Under the pieces are notes generated by a model, which was given only the letters and a program-made list of their open reading frames with translations, did not search any database and was not told the origin of the DNA. From Ceratodon purpureus (lineage: Eukaryota > Streptophyta > Bryopsida > Pseudoditrichales > Ditrichaceae): a stretch of 64,000 nucleotides of DNA. The position numbers and the translations under genes were made by a program. Positions 44,301-57,513 of the stretch are shown piece after piece (the stretch's first letter is position 1; every line of letters begins with the position of its first letter). Location: assembly GCA_014871385.1 (NCBI GenBank), contig CM026421.1, positions 11,297,128-11,361,127 on the forward strand, read 5' to 3'.

Positions 44301-47300
44301 AAGCTTGTCACCTGAACTGTTTAAAATCATTTGGAAACCCCTGTACTGTTTAAAATCATTTGGAAAAATCATGCAGGTATTATCAACTTGATCAACTCTG
44401 GATCTATTCTGCATGAATACTAGCGTTATCAGGGCCCCACACATGCTAGACTTAGACCAAAACCAACGCATGCACAAGATCATGTTAAAGAAAAACATTG
44501 TTGCAGGGCTGCTACAATACCACGACCATACTCAGTTAAAGTGGATGGCACTCAACTTAAACAAATATCTTCTTGTGCGGACGTTATACCCCAAAGAGAT
44601 TCGAAACAGACACTACACATGGATACCTTCCTAAATCTACCTCAGCAGACTTAACGACATAACCTACATGCTGAGAACAAGAGCACAAAAGCAAACTCTA
44701 AAGAACGTATGAAACTCCGACGATCTGACTCTACAGCTTCTGGGAAGTACTAGTGGCTACGACGCGTGTCTCAGTTTAGTAACTTGCATAACTTGCAGCT
44801 AGGACAATGGCCAGAGAAAAACAAACGAGTTTTATGTTTCTAAAGGAACAAGCTTGGCGACACCGAGAGAGGGCACGCAAGAACACAGCCAAGCTTCTTG
44901 CATGAGCGCATTCCAGCGTGCTCTCTCTCGTTGTCACCTAATTGAGTCCTTACCTGTCAGACCTGAATCTATGGTATGTGATCACATAAGGCCTCGGGTT
45001 ACAGAATCACATTACAAAGCACCCATCTCATGCGCCCACAGAATATTCAAACATTCGTACACGTTGTCGGCAGATTTGCATCCGGAACGTGAGGTCGTCT
45101 TCACAGCGAAGAAACTGAAAAGCTCAATCCCAGCGAAACCGTGAACCAACTGGAACAAAACAAACCAATCGCTAGCGTAAGCAGGTCGCCGGACTAAGCT
45201 AGGTAGCCCACCGCGGCAAAGAAAGCCCCATAGCAAAGTCGGCATACCAGGCACTCAGGAGACCGTTTCTAAGACAGCCGAGAGGTCAAGAGCAGACCCG
45301 AGATGGGTCAACCATGAGCCAAGAAGATAGACTCTGAGGAAGGGAGGCAAGGAGAGTGTGGAGAGAATGTTCATGCAAGGCTCAACAAAAACCCTTTATA
45401 CAAAACAGAAACCTGAGCAGCTCGTAAAGACCCTGTCTGTCTGTGAGCGTGGCTGGGCCCTACACCTGGCCAGGTGGGAACTGGGAAGCTCAGCTGCCGC
45501 AGCCTAAGTTACTCCTGAGCAGTTCTCCTGGCCATGGTGGTGAGCACTGCAAAGTGAGCTTAAGTAATGTGCTGATGTGCCCAATTTAATGGAATCTGGA
45601 TCCATGCGGCAAAAGAAAAGCCTTGTAAGTTAATTTGTTAAAGAAAGCAAGCAAACCTTGATAAGAGAAGAATATTTTGAGATCATCGACGACTACGTGA
45701 TTTCGGTGACTCTTCTAAACAGATGAGCTTCAAGACATCGAGAATTCCGGAAGCGGGACCCATATGGGATCATTAGAACTAAGAGCAGACAAGATTGACC
45801 GGTGAAGACAATCCCCTGTAAAAATTGGCTGAGCAATTCTTCCTTGGAGATGGTCACCGGCCAAGCAGGTTGAATCATTTCAACCTTGCTTGACAAAATA
45901 GCCTGCTTGGGGGCTGCTTGTATGGTGGGGCTTTGGCAGGTAGCACAAGGTAGAAACACAGCCGGCTGGAGTATTTACTTGTGTGAAGTGTGATTCTATC
46001 TGCATCAGCTGGGAGCTCCTTGTTGCAGGCGTCTTTACTGCAGAAATTGTTAAAAAAATCAGGTGCAGCATGTGTACAACAGTCGTGAGCTCACGGTTGA
46101 TGATTCATCACGTCTCGCTTCATTGCTGAGCACTAGCTGCCAGACATCGACTCGACTCGGTTCTGGAGTCTGCTCTGCTCTGCTCCAGTCTCCTGAGTCT
46201 CATCATCCCTTTCATCACCTCTGCACAATTGTCCAAGGTCGGAACGTGGGGCCAGAGCTGGCTCACAAAGTCGACGACGTCAACCAGATGGAATTTAAAA
46301 TCAATAAAAAAGGGTGAAAGTATTATAAACATCAGTACTTCAGAACTTTCAATTACTTACTTCATCTCAAGTACCGTAATAAGCTGTACATGTAAGTCAG
46401 CTCCACACACTTGTGAGCTCGCAGCTGGAGGGCCAGGCAGCGTGCTTGCTGGTTTTCACATCAGAATTGATCAATTGCAGAAAAAGGACGACGTCGAGTG
46501 GGGCAAACAGAATTAAGCGGGAATCACCATTAGAAGGTTCCTGTTGGTTGTACTCGCTACGCGACTTGACTCTTCACCCGACGTAACTCTTGATCGAGGC
46601 AGGTCACACTGTGGGAGTGAAACCAGGCAAAGTTTTTGGATCCATGATGCATCGTGAAATCCGGAACGTGGGCCCTCTGCGACATCCCATTATTTCCTAT
46701 GCCAACTGCTCCGCTTCCCCGACCATCATCTTCACCCGTCTACCAACGCCCATCGTCTACCAACCATGCACTGCAGTCCTTATGGAAAAGCATTCAACCC
46801 CTTGCAATCAACTTGCCTATCATTGCAGTCACGCTCTTTGTGCCTGGCCGGCCCGGCGTTGAAGCTGTGCAACCAGCTAGCTGTGAAGACGAAGATTCAT
46901 CAGCTAGTCATGATCCTGTCATAACCGACCCACCAGCCTCATACTTATCCCTCCCTCATCGCCCACATTACCATCTGACTCTTAAGTACTGCCGATTAGG
47001 CACTGAGTGGGATGCAAATTAAATTAAACCTGGTGTTCCCTCCGCACATCATTTAGTTTTACATGCAATCTGAAAAAGATGTGAACCTCAGCAATAAGCT
47101 GATCAATTAGTTGTAGGCCGCAATGATTCAACCGCACGACACTCCAGATATATTCATTCCAGCCCCCCCTTCCTAGGCTTCATTTAACGTCGTAAACCGG
47201 AGAGCTTGCCAAGTGGTTCATCATTTGTACAATCAACATTCGCTACAGGTAATTCGTTATGGATTCATAGATCCCCCACTCGAGTGTCGTCAGCTTCTCC

Positions 47301-47370
47301 TGCGTCATCATCTCTTATTTTCAATTATTGCATTCCGAAATTCTTTTGACTAGGTGACGACTGCAGTTCG
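41361..47370. other. Intermediate-GC stretch without a recognised gene
   Basis: Many short frames on both strands, none with known motifs; the longest is plus 46654-47022 (122 codons, Pro/Ser-rich). It contains a perfect hairpin at 44261-44303 and a 21-bp duplication of CTGTTTAAAATCATTTGGAAA at about 44317 and 44345. No RNA genes recognised. Confidence 0.4.
44261..44303. repeat. Perfect 14-bp inverted repeat (hairpin)
   Basis: CTTGTATGATACAC at 44261-44274 and its exact reverse complement at 44290-44303, with a 15-base loop. It has no T-run after it and no neighbouring gene, so a terminator role is not supported. Confidence 0.8.
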
Positions 47371-47399
47371 GTGACTTCAGTGACTTCAGTGACTTCAGT
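47371..47399. repeat. Short tandem repeat (GTGACTTCA)3
   Basis: Three perfect 9-bp units, followed by partial unit GT. It lies near the switch to AT-rich DNA. Confidence 0.9.
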
Positions 47400-50300
47400 T
47401 CATTCTTTTCATTTTTCAGTTTCTTCACACCTGTTACTTTATTATCCTAGACTGTCTTGAAGATTCCACACTTATGTTCTCCTTTCAACATTTATAAAAT
47501 GTAGTGCTATTGAAAAAATTATATGACACTATATTGGAAATGACAACTACATGTCTTGGCTCAATATTAATTTGAATTTTTCCCAGTGTCACAACACTGA
47601 ACGTCAATAAAATGTTGATTTGTATCTTGTCATAGATTTATTGTAGATGATGTGGTTTGGATTCTTAGAACGTCATGAATAGAAGATTATGGTATTTCAA
47701 TAATTAAAAAATCTAAAAATCTTGACTTCAAGCTCTTTAAAGTTGAATTTCTACATCAAAAAATTTTGCAATAAACAAAATTTAGCTGCAATATTCTTTA
47801 AAATTATCTTTCATAAACATTTGTATACCCCCAAAAAACCTCATGCAAAATTTTTTATATATCCAAAAATAGCCTTGCAATGTTAAAAATTTGTCCAAAG
47901 TTTAGAGAGCAGAAAGAACACAAACATTAATTCCTTTGTTTCTAAAATGCTAGCCAAATCCTAACAACATCTTAGACCATGTTGATATTGTTGTACCACA
48001 CAATCTAGACTTAAAGAAAAATTGAATCCAACAAACTTTAATGCAATTGGACTATAAACTAAGGACAAATGGTTCCTCAAACTAAAGTGTACAGAATTTG
48101 GATGTGGCCATAAGTAGGTTAAAAATCTACATATAGGGATTACAAACCTACTTGATCATCTACGTTAGCTTAATTGTAGCCATGATCACTTCAAATTTTT
48201 ATAAAACAAGGAAATTTTTGAAAAGTCACCCAAAGTTCCAGTCCTGCGCAGTGAAGAAGTTTCATTGGGGCATTAAACTTTGTTTTTGTTTTAATGATGA
48301 GGGGGTCAAGCGAACACCCATTGGTTGGGGTATTTAGCCCCCTATTTTATTGTTATTGTTAGTAAGTTTTAAGAAATTTATAAAATCATATGAGCCTCAC
48401 TTTTTACCAATTAGACCCCTCTCTAAAACTAATTTGAGATTCTTGATTCCAAAAATAAATTTGGTTTTTGATTCTTGAACACTGGCCACCGGTCTTCTAA
48501 AGATCAAAAAAATGAAGTGAAGAGGGAGGACGGCCCACCCCTATCATTAAGAGAAGGACGAGATATATAGTGAGAGGAAGTGTCAGGTGGCATCATGCAT
48601 TAGTCCTTATCTAAGGTTAAAAAGGACAAGATGTATTATTAGACGAAGAATCAAGAGGCAAGATGCATTTGCCCTTATCTAAGGTAGAAGCAACAACTGT
48701 AGAGTACGAGTACCAGCTTAATTTAGGGGGTACACAGACTGTCATAGGAGACATTATCTCGTGCAGGAATTAGTGGCTTTCTCAGTAGTCCACTCATTGG
48801 TCTAGGGTACTTGATTTTGTAGCCTTTTACTTTTGGTTCTCATGTCCATCTACTATTTATTACCATAATTCAATGTTTATTTACCTTTAAAAGTTAACAA
48901 AGAATTTAATACAAATTCAAATAAACTGAATTATTTTTGTTGACATTTTTTATGACTATCCAACCTTTATGATTTATTTTTTCACACCATTTATGGTATC
49001 GAATGGATAGAAAGGTTCTAGAAGTAGTGGTCTTTGGTGTTGTTTTCTTGCCCATATAAAATGCTCTTTTTGCCAAACTTGCAAAATATAATTTTATCTC
49101 AATATTCAAGGTGGAAAAGTTTTTCAGCTTTGATCAAATGGTATAATTTGAAGACATCATTGGCCAACTTTACTACCTAAAGAATTTGAGGAAGAAAAAC
49201 ACACTATTGTGTCTATATACAAAACCAACATTAGATCAAATATTATTTAAAATGAAAAGAAATTCAAATCAAAAGCCAATAAGATGCAACAATGTCTTGT
49301 ATTGCGACATGGAAGTTTCCTACAATGTCTAATGAAATTCTATGATTTCATCAAAACCGTCAAATGTGAATTGCATTCACATTGTAATCATTTATCATTT
49401 TTTTAATATATTTTGAAATATACATATATATCAACTTTCAACAACATCAGTGCGGGCGGATCTTAAATGGTATACCACAACATTTCAAGGCATGTCAAAG
49501 TGATCATAGCTTGAAAAAGAAGAATTCATAAATTTTGAATGAATTCCATAATAAATACGTAAATTTTAGTTGATAAAACAAGCAACTTTGAAATTTATTT
49601 ATTTCTTAACAACAGTTGATTTTTGCATCAAATGCTTTTAAGAATGTACAATATATGGTATACTACAACTTTTGTGCTTGTAGACCTAACTTTAATTCAT
49701 TCATGCTCAAAAAATGGCTCTTCAAATGAAAATAAAGCAACCATCCACTTAATTTTAACATCTACAAATGAAATTTTATATTATTTTGAAGCCACTATAA
49801 CTTATGCCATTTCAATGTCATTTTCATATCAGTTTGGAATTATTTTAATCTACATCATTGTGAATTTAACCTGCTTCATTTTATTTGTGTCATTTTAATG
49901 TTATTTTTATGTAGTTTTAACTTATAGCATTTTGATAATACTTTAATGCCCTTTGGATGCTAGATTGCTCAATCCTTAACTTGTCAATTTGAGGTCTTAT
50001 CCTATGCTAGATTTGACATAGGAGAAGTACATTGATGTTTACAATAAGAAGCAAGATGTGAAGTTTACATGGTTGAACTCAGTAGTTTGACTAAATCTAT
50101 GCAATAATGATGAAGTTCCTTTGCAAAAAATGGATCACAGAAGGAGAATAACTAGTGTGGCTTTAGAGGCCAGCTCTAAATTTGTGATCTACATCATTTC
50201 ATTGTTAAATTATTTAGTTGAATATATACCAGTACTCAAATAGTTCAATTACAAACCATTGATCAACTTTTGAAGTCTCACATAAAGAATGGTTTTGTCC

Positions 50301-52739
50301 AAGAGAGAGAAACTTCAATTTCTAGAGGAGACCAACGTGAATTAGGTGTCTATTGATCCACTCCAAAATGATTTTTGTCCAATAAGTCATCTTGCTTTAA
50401 ACAACGTACAACTTCTTAGGAGGCAAAATGAGTTTTTGGATGGCCTAGTTTCTGTAGCTTGTGCCAACATTTTGGAGACCCAATTCCAAGGATATATATC
50501 TAGTAACGAGTTGACAAGCAGCCTGCTTTCCACCTATACCTTCCCTTTGAATAGAAATAGTATGTAATTTTGTTAAAGTTATATATGAAATTACTAGGTA
50601 TTTTGATGGGCATTAATGGTTCAAGTTGGTTAAATTATGCAAGTTTCAAGGCACTATTGACATCTATCCAAATTTACTATAAATAATTTTACTCATGTTT
50701 GAATACTTAAATACTCAAGTAATCAAATATTATAATTTGAACCCAAACAACTTCAAAAAATAAAGATAATTTCAAATTTTCAAATATTTTCATTGAATTT
50801 TCAAAATTATTTAGCTTTATTATAGACTTATACTTCCATCCATCAAAAAAATAAAAGTTGAAGTTTATCAACTTCTATATAGTAAAAAATTGAACTTAGA
50901 ATAAAAAACCCAATTCTATGGTCATTGATTGGATGTTTAATGAATAATTTCCAAAATTCCTTAGAAATTAGACTTATCAATCTTCAAGTTTTTGCTAGGC
51001 ATTAAACATATCAAAAATATTTTAGATGTCCAATATTGAGATTTAACAGGAATTTGGATATACACTATAAAGTACTTCAAGTTTTACACTTGGAACATTT
51101 GTGCAGAGACCAAAAATAATCCAAATATTTTGAATATTTAATTGCAATGTTTAAAATCTGATTATTAATCATACTTCAAATAGTTGAAAAAAATATGGGT
51201 TTTGGATGAAAATCATCTCTATTTTGCACATGAGAGTGTACTTTCTAATTGTTCATGTCATTAAATAGAATGGAAAAATATGAAGATATGACTGTTGGAG
51301 ATATTAGTAAAAGCATCCATCTAGAGTACCCATGTAAAGAGGGACCGTGTGTTAATAAAGGTTGTAATTTTTTTAAAATTTTTGAAAATTTACAAGTCAA
51401 AAGTACGTAGATATTCTAAATTTGATGTTTTTACTATTGGAAAGAACAGATTGGCCCCAAGGGCTTTTCAACTTAAAAACACGGTCTAGAAATTATATTT
51501 TTTACTTTAATAAGTTGATATTATATTTTAATGGATTCATACTGTATTATATAGGGATCCCAATTGTCTTCAATTCCATTTCCTGGATTCTTAAAGAACA
51601 AAAGACTAACTTTTTTACAGAATGTGTCAAGTCCCCTCTCTTCTTTGCGATTTTTTGACTTGTAAGTTAAGATGAGAACACCAATACCTTGGAAGCACCA
51701 ATAGTATACTTTTAGGAGTACACTAACAGTTGTTGATGATTTAGACTACGTCAATGGCTCTTCATCGGGCTTTTTATTAGTTCAACGTTTATTGTTTTTA
51801 GTAGCCTACTCTATTGGTTCTGAAAAGCACCTACTACATGTTACTAGAACTCTAGCTATCCGTTAGTGGCTATGATTGTAGCTCCTCATTGGGCTTTTTA
51901 CTAGTTCAACCACAACCTTCTAAAATATCTGATAAGCCAAGAAAGTTGTCTCAATCCGACTTCGCTTTACGTTACTTTAAAAAAAAAAGATTGAGCGTAA
52001 AGTTTAAGATTACCTAAAAGTCCTATATTTTTTCGCGTGGAGAGTGTTTCATGGTCCAACGGATTTTTGGTCAAGTCAAGGCAAAGAGTTTCACTTGACA
52101 GAAATCAAAGGGACCGTTGGGCAAAAAATCAATGATTGGCCAAAATTTGATTATTTTACTCTTTTCTTTAACCAAAAATCATCCCAATCCAAATCCACTT
52201 TACACTATGAGAAGTGACGAAGACATTTGAAAAATGATTTTTGATTTTTCATGGTCACTACTCTAGACCGAAAGTGTAAACCGCCTCTTATGTTCAACTT
52301 GTGGTACACTTACAAAGAATTGAAACAGTTTGTCCAAAATAATTTTAGATACGTCTACACATCCACATTTTGGACAACAACCACATAAAAACCCACAATA
52401 GTTTCACATTAATTAAAGGATGAAATTCATCAAAAAAATTAGACATTCTTTATGAAGTTGTTGTCTAATCTAATGATCGGACTTAGTGTTATTAGAGTAC
52501 ATTTTTTTAAAGATTATAAATGTGGAAGTATGTCAATCACTTGACCACTCCAAGATTGCATTGACTTTAATTCAAAAGTGGCTTACTAAAATGAGGTCAT
52601 AAATGTAAGTAACACAAATTTTTCAAAAAATCATCATTTCAAGAGTATCCTATTTCATATCCATTACAACAAAGTTATTCAAAAACATCAATATTTTTTT
52701 CATATTCAAATTCAAAAGGGATTTTTTATTTTTAATTTT
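47400..52739. other. AT-rich gene-free stretch with one coding-like relic
   Basis: Low GC with many homopolymer runs. At 50289-50567 a plus-strand frame of 92 codons begins with ATG and is interrupted once by TAG (50343-50345). It contains coding-like sequence (R-E-K-L-Q-F-L-E-E-T; L-L-R-R-Q-N-E-F-L-D-G-L-V) of unknown family. Nothing else recognised. Confidence 0.4.
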
Positions 52740-52920
52740 GAAATTTGATATGAAAATATCAATGATGGCATTGGTAATTCCAACACTACAGATGGAATCT
52801 AAAATTCAAAATCTAAAACTTTCATTTGTATAACAATACCAAAATATTCTTCTGAAAGGCATTTTATACTATATTTTCACAAATTATCAATTTTGAAGAC
52901 ACCCGTGGATGTTAAGGGCT
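52740..52920. mobile_element. Diverged 3' end of TTAA/CCCC subfamily E (copy F)
   Basis: GATGGAATCTAAAATTCAAAAT and the following 120 bp match the corresponding part of copy E (28175-28316), ending near GGATGTTAAGGGCTAG. The terminus is degenerate and no left end was found. Confidence 0.4.
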
Positions 52921-55900
52921 AGTGTGTAATGGCTAAGCATTCATTGACCACTATAATGCAATAGTACATGCTTATGTACAACATGTATGGTAAAGGGATC
53001 GAGAATTGAGAAGGACCAACAACTGATAAAAATAAACCTCCATTAACTTATCATGATGGCACTAATTTCTCACTTTCCATTTTTGATGTCACTGTCTCTT
53101 CACTGGCATATCAATACTTGAACACTCATTGTTTTTCGAAGCCAGCTAGCAACAGCTTCATAAGCAGCTGTTCACCAGTTATTGGCACCTTTAATTTTTG
53201 GATTTCAAAAATTCACAAACAAATCTAATTTCATTTTATTTAATTTTATTTATTCATATTCTTTATGTTTGTCAACCTTTGTGTATTTTATCACACTTTG
53301 TGTACCATTTAACTAGCAGAAGAGCTCCAACTTTGTTTCATATATTACATCCGTACCATCAAATGATAATTACCTTTCGTGACTACAAATTTTATCTACA
53401 TTACATACATGTTATTATAATTATTTTTCATGTAAAAAAAACTCATAGTGTTGTCAAATCTGATGAAGATTTCTTAAAAACATTTAATGAAAAAACATCT
53501 TGAAGAAATCGTGGTCTAGGAACTACCTTGCATAGATTACGAAGACTTCATAATAGAAACACGTTCAGTCAAACATGGTGGATACAAAATGTAACATAAC
53601 CTTACATCGTTTCTTTACTTTATTGAGGAACTTTAGTCCGCTGAGGAACATTATCAGAAATAAGTCAAACTTTTTTACACACAAAATTTCCCCAAGTCCT
53701 TTACGCTTACTGTATTGGAGGCCAACTTGGTTCCTCTGAAGTAGGTCCATGTGTCTTACATTAGAATTCTTTGTGTTTAGTTATTTTAGTTCACTATGCA
53801 GGAGACAAGATGCAGAGACAGAAGTCGGTCCCCTTAGAAGGAGTGCATGAGATCAAAGATCTGCAGCTGCTACGTCATGATATCCACAGTACATCTACAA
53901 AGTTTCATCCAAAAAAGATACGCAAAATCAGTACCCAAGTCTAGCAAAGTATAAAAAATGTCATCTCGTGCTCCCAGCTTTGAGCTTGCAAGTACAAATG
54001 CCTGAGCTCAGTACCTTTGCTGTAGTTCTGCTCCATTGAAATGTGTGTCTCTACCAGTTGATAAAAGCCTCCGGACAAAGCTTTCCACTGCAGAGGACCA
54101 GGAGCTTGGACATGATGCAGACTTCAGACAGACAAACAATTTAATAGAACTATTTGCTATTCCGAAACGGCAAGTTCGATGTAGCACTGCAGCATGTCTA
54201 CTGAATGGAACTTTGAAGATGTACATGGAAACTATTTCCATGCATTGAGTGCTGGAGTGGTAACCCACAAAATCACTGGCAGCCCACAACTAACCAAAAA
54301 AATTAACATGCCATATCACTTGTCTCCTTTGTTTTCTAGTGATAATCCTTCAGCAGGCACAGATCCGGTGATGGGTTATGCCTATCACCAACCTGTGCAA
54401 AAATTGGATAGTGCAATCAAAAAAGTCATAAAAGCAGGATCATCTGACCATGGCTTTTAGTGTTTGTAAAGGGTAGGGTAGAATCTCTTTCATTGTGCAC
54501 AAAGCTCCAATATGCTAGTCCGGCCTCCAGATTTGTTAGAGATTTTATGACGATTTCATTGTTGCCCCCTGATTTCTCTGACACTCTCAATGACTCCAGC
54601 ACTCATCACTATCCGGCCAGCTTGGGGCTTCTCTGCTTCATAGTGAAACCTGGCTCAATCACCTGCAGCATTTTTCAGAAGAGATAGTTGCAGCAAAAGT
54701 GGAGCAGTTGAAGTCCATACATACATATATTAAAATTGAATACCCTCAAGAGTGATAACATAATAATACAGAAGTTGAATTGTGCAGTCAACAGTGTACT
54801 TTCACTCTAGAACCAGCTGAAAATACAGCGTATTTGTTGATGCCAAGATTTGGCAGTCATTGGGTCTGCACCGCAATAACTACAAGCACACCTTTGGACC
54901 TTCTTTTACAAATGAGGAGAAGAAGAGCAATAACTTAAGGGACAAGAGACTAGAAGAGACCAAGTCTTTTTGTCTTTTATCTGATGATTTCATTACACAA
55001 TATCTGGGGTGACAGAAATCTCTTTCGAGTTTGGGAAGATTATCTTGTGACCTTTTTCACACAGACTGAACACCGACATGGACATTTCCATGTCATTTCA
55101 AGCTCTAAAATTGCAAGCAAACAATATGAGGTAGTGATTCATATTGACGCCCAAATTTCACATTTGCTGAGTTTGGTGTGTAATACGAAAACATTGTAAT
55201 TTTAGGAGAGTCTGCAAAGCTTGTGCAAGGATGTCGCAAAAGAAATCATCCTTTTCACAACTTCTACAATTATTTGTGAATTTTTAAATCCCAGACCGTA
55301 GATTGCCTAATGGGTGCCCATAGAATCCGTGCTTTCTCACATATTTTGATTCCTAAATCGAGAGACTTGATATTCCCATTCTAAGCAAAATAACACCAAA
55401 ATACAATTCTACGAGGCGTCATACAATGTGCATGTGGGAGGGTTGTTGTGTGCTAACAAGGTCGCAAATCAGAGCATGATGAAATTCAAAATGACAAATG
55501 GGTCTGTAAAGGCGCCATGTTGGCAGAGAAGTTGTGGGCCCGCGCCCATGTTGTTCCGCTAATCTGCGATCAAATTGCGAGGAATCTTGCCTCCAAATCC
55601 GTGCTTATAGATTGCCAAAGCACGCACGCCGCCAACCTTTTATTACGCTCCTCATGCATGCTAATGGTTCTCCTTCCCCCCAACGTGACTCCTCTCTGAT
55701 TCATAGTTGAGTTTTGTATGTCCACCTCCCTTTCGCTTAGAGCTTCCTCCTGTTCATCCTTGTTGTGCTTTAAATGTAGTAGTTTGTAAAGACGACCTGA
55801 TGTTGTAGGCACCTAAGGGGAATGGGGTTGTATACATATTGTAGAAACCTTGAGGAAATTTTTGAATCAACTAGGAAAGATCATGTTTGTAGATGGTGGC

Positions 55901-56981
55901 GCCATTGCTGGCTCGGACCGTGGCAAGAACGACTTCTAGAATGGTCTTTAGTGCTGCAGAATACCGTCTAGAGAAACACATCATGGTGTAGCGGCAAGTC
56001 AAATGAGGGCATCGGCTCCTTATCGGTACACTGCACTAGCGCCCAGAATCTCACCAGATCACTTGAACGTTGCATTGTAGTTGAAGAATCTTGGAGATTT
56101 GGTGTTGCACCATCTACAAAGAGACTACCTCCGTCGGCTCTACATCGGCTACACCACCTCGTGCTAATAGTGCACCTTGCTACCCTTGTCAACATTGGCC
56201 CATCTTGGCCATTTGCTACATCCTACAATCTTGCTACTTTTGGGATCTTTGAGGTGTATAATCTCGCTTTTCTTTTTGTTATTCTCTTTGTTTATATTGT
56301 TGCTCCATAGTTGCCTCTTTCTCCTCCTTCTTCTGTGCAACAATTGCAATTGCTTATTTCTTAGCTAGGGCGTCGTCTAATTCTTTGATACGCTCTTTAG
56401 ATGTTAAAAACTTGTTTTATGTAGATTTTTCTCCTTTTTTTAGCTGAAATTAGTTTTGGTAAGGGAAAAAACTCAAAAATGCCTCTATTGTTTGACTTCT
56501 TCAAGTCTTCTTTGAATCCAAGGTCTATAGCAATGTGTTGGTCACTCAAATCATAATTGCTTTCTTCTATATTTTGAACATCAATATAATAATGAAATCT
56601 AGAAGAGTTTTTGTGGTTGCCTCCTATTTATCTACTTCTATGTCAAGACTAGGTAGCATCTGCTGTACATGTCACATGTTGCATATCACCAATATTTTCT
56701 ACCGTGCAACCTCTCCAGATTAGATCATCTTTCAACTGTAAAACTTGCATCCTTGACCTTGACATCCACTTTAGATGCTCCAAGTAAGTTGCTAATGTCT
56801 ATGCCTGAAGTTTGAAGGTCCTTCTAGTCGATGGACTCACAACAATACTGACTTTGCAGATACCTCCCGCTTCTTGACAAAGATATGAGATTCGCCCTTT
56901 TGCAGGCGCTCATGTAGGAGTTGCAGCACCTGTTGGACGTAATGCAGGCTAGGCACCTGAAGTAATCAATCCTTGCAATAC
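52921..56981. other. Stretch without a recognised gene; middle part is GC-richer
   Basis: Between about 53.5 and 55.3 kb composition rises and several plus-strand frames look mildly protein-like (54036-54248, 54194-54460, 54984-55199), but none has a recognisable motif or clear splice pattern. 56.2-56.4 kb has Leu-rich frames that follow from T/C-rich sequence. No RNA genes or complete elements seen. Confidence 0.35.
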
Positions 56982-57513
56982 TCATGCGGCCTCAAAAGAA
57001 TCATCTTCCACTTCCTCGGCCTTCAGTCTCGTTCTCGCCTCCATTGGCCATATGTATGAGTCTGTTGCAGTTGCCAGATCATTTCTCACACCTTGCAATT
57101 GCGGGCTTCTAGGAATTTTAGAACTGTAGTCATCTGACATTGCCTTGATGTTGCAAAGAGTTGCCGCTATTTTCTTGACTTGGAAGTCGCGTGCTAAAGA
57201 GGTCAAAATTGTTGCTAGCAAGTTCATCATTGAATTGTTGTGCGTTGCCACTTTCCAAGCCATCAATGGATTCATCTCTACTTGACTCCTCCTCACTAAG
57301 GTACTGAAATTCTTGACCTCCTTCTTCAAATCCTTTATTAGGTTCCATGCGGCTTGTTGCAATATTGTTATTTAGTGGCTCGATCCATATCTTCTTAAAA
57401 CCAGATTTGATGTTCTTTAGAGTGAGTGATCTCTCCAAGGCTTGAGATGTCCACTCACATAGAGTAGCTTTCTCTACTCTTTTGCCTTTCTTAAGTAGGA
57501 TCTTAAAGTTCAC
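56982..57513 (-). pseudogene. Possible C-terminal relic of a pogo/CENP-B-like DDE transposase
   Basis: The minus-strand frame from 57513 contains W-T-S-Q-A-L-E-R-S-L-T-L-K-N-I-K-S-G-F-K, then a W-I-E-P-L-N. That resembles the segment after the last catalytic residue in pogo/Tigger-type DDE proteins (..I-x-x-G-F-x-x-x-G-I-x-P-L-N). It is followed by an acidic tail. The frame then appears to shift, and the tail continues in the overlapping frame 57362-56982 to a stop. The DDE catalytic core is not found upstream in 57.5-58.3 kb. Identification rests on one short motif. Confidence 0.35.

Noticed and set aside
55517-55699. L-L-P-P-N-V-T-P-L motif suggesting a pogo/Tigger-like DDE transposase on the plus strand
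   Set aside because: A stop follows immediately, the expected Q-P-x-D residues are absent and no DDE residues are in reach. Probably chance, and on the opposite strand to the 57 kb relic.
56177-56368. Leu-rich frame as a membrane protein
   Set aside because: It follows from T/C-rich low-complexity DNA and lacks a supported start or conserved pattern.
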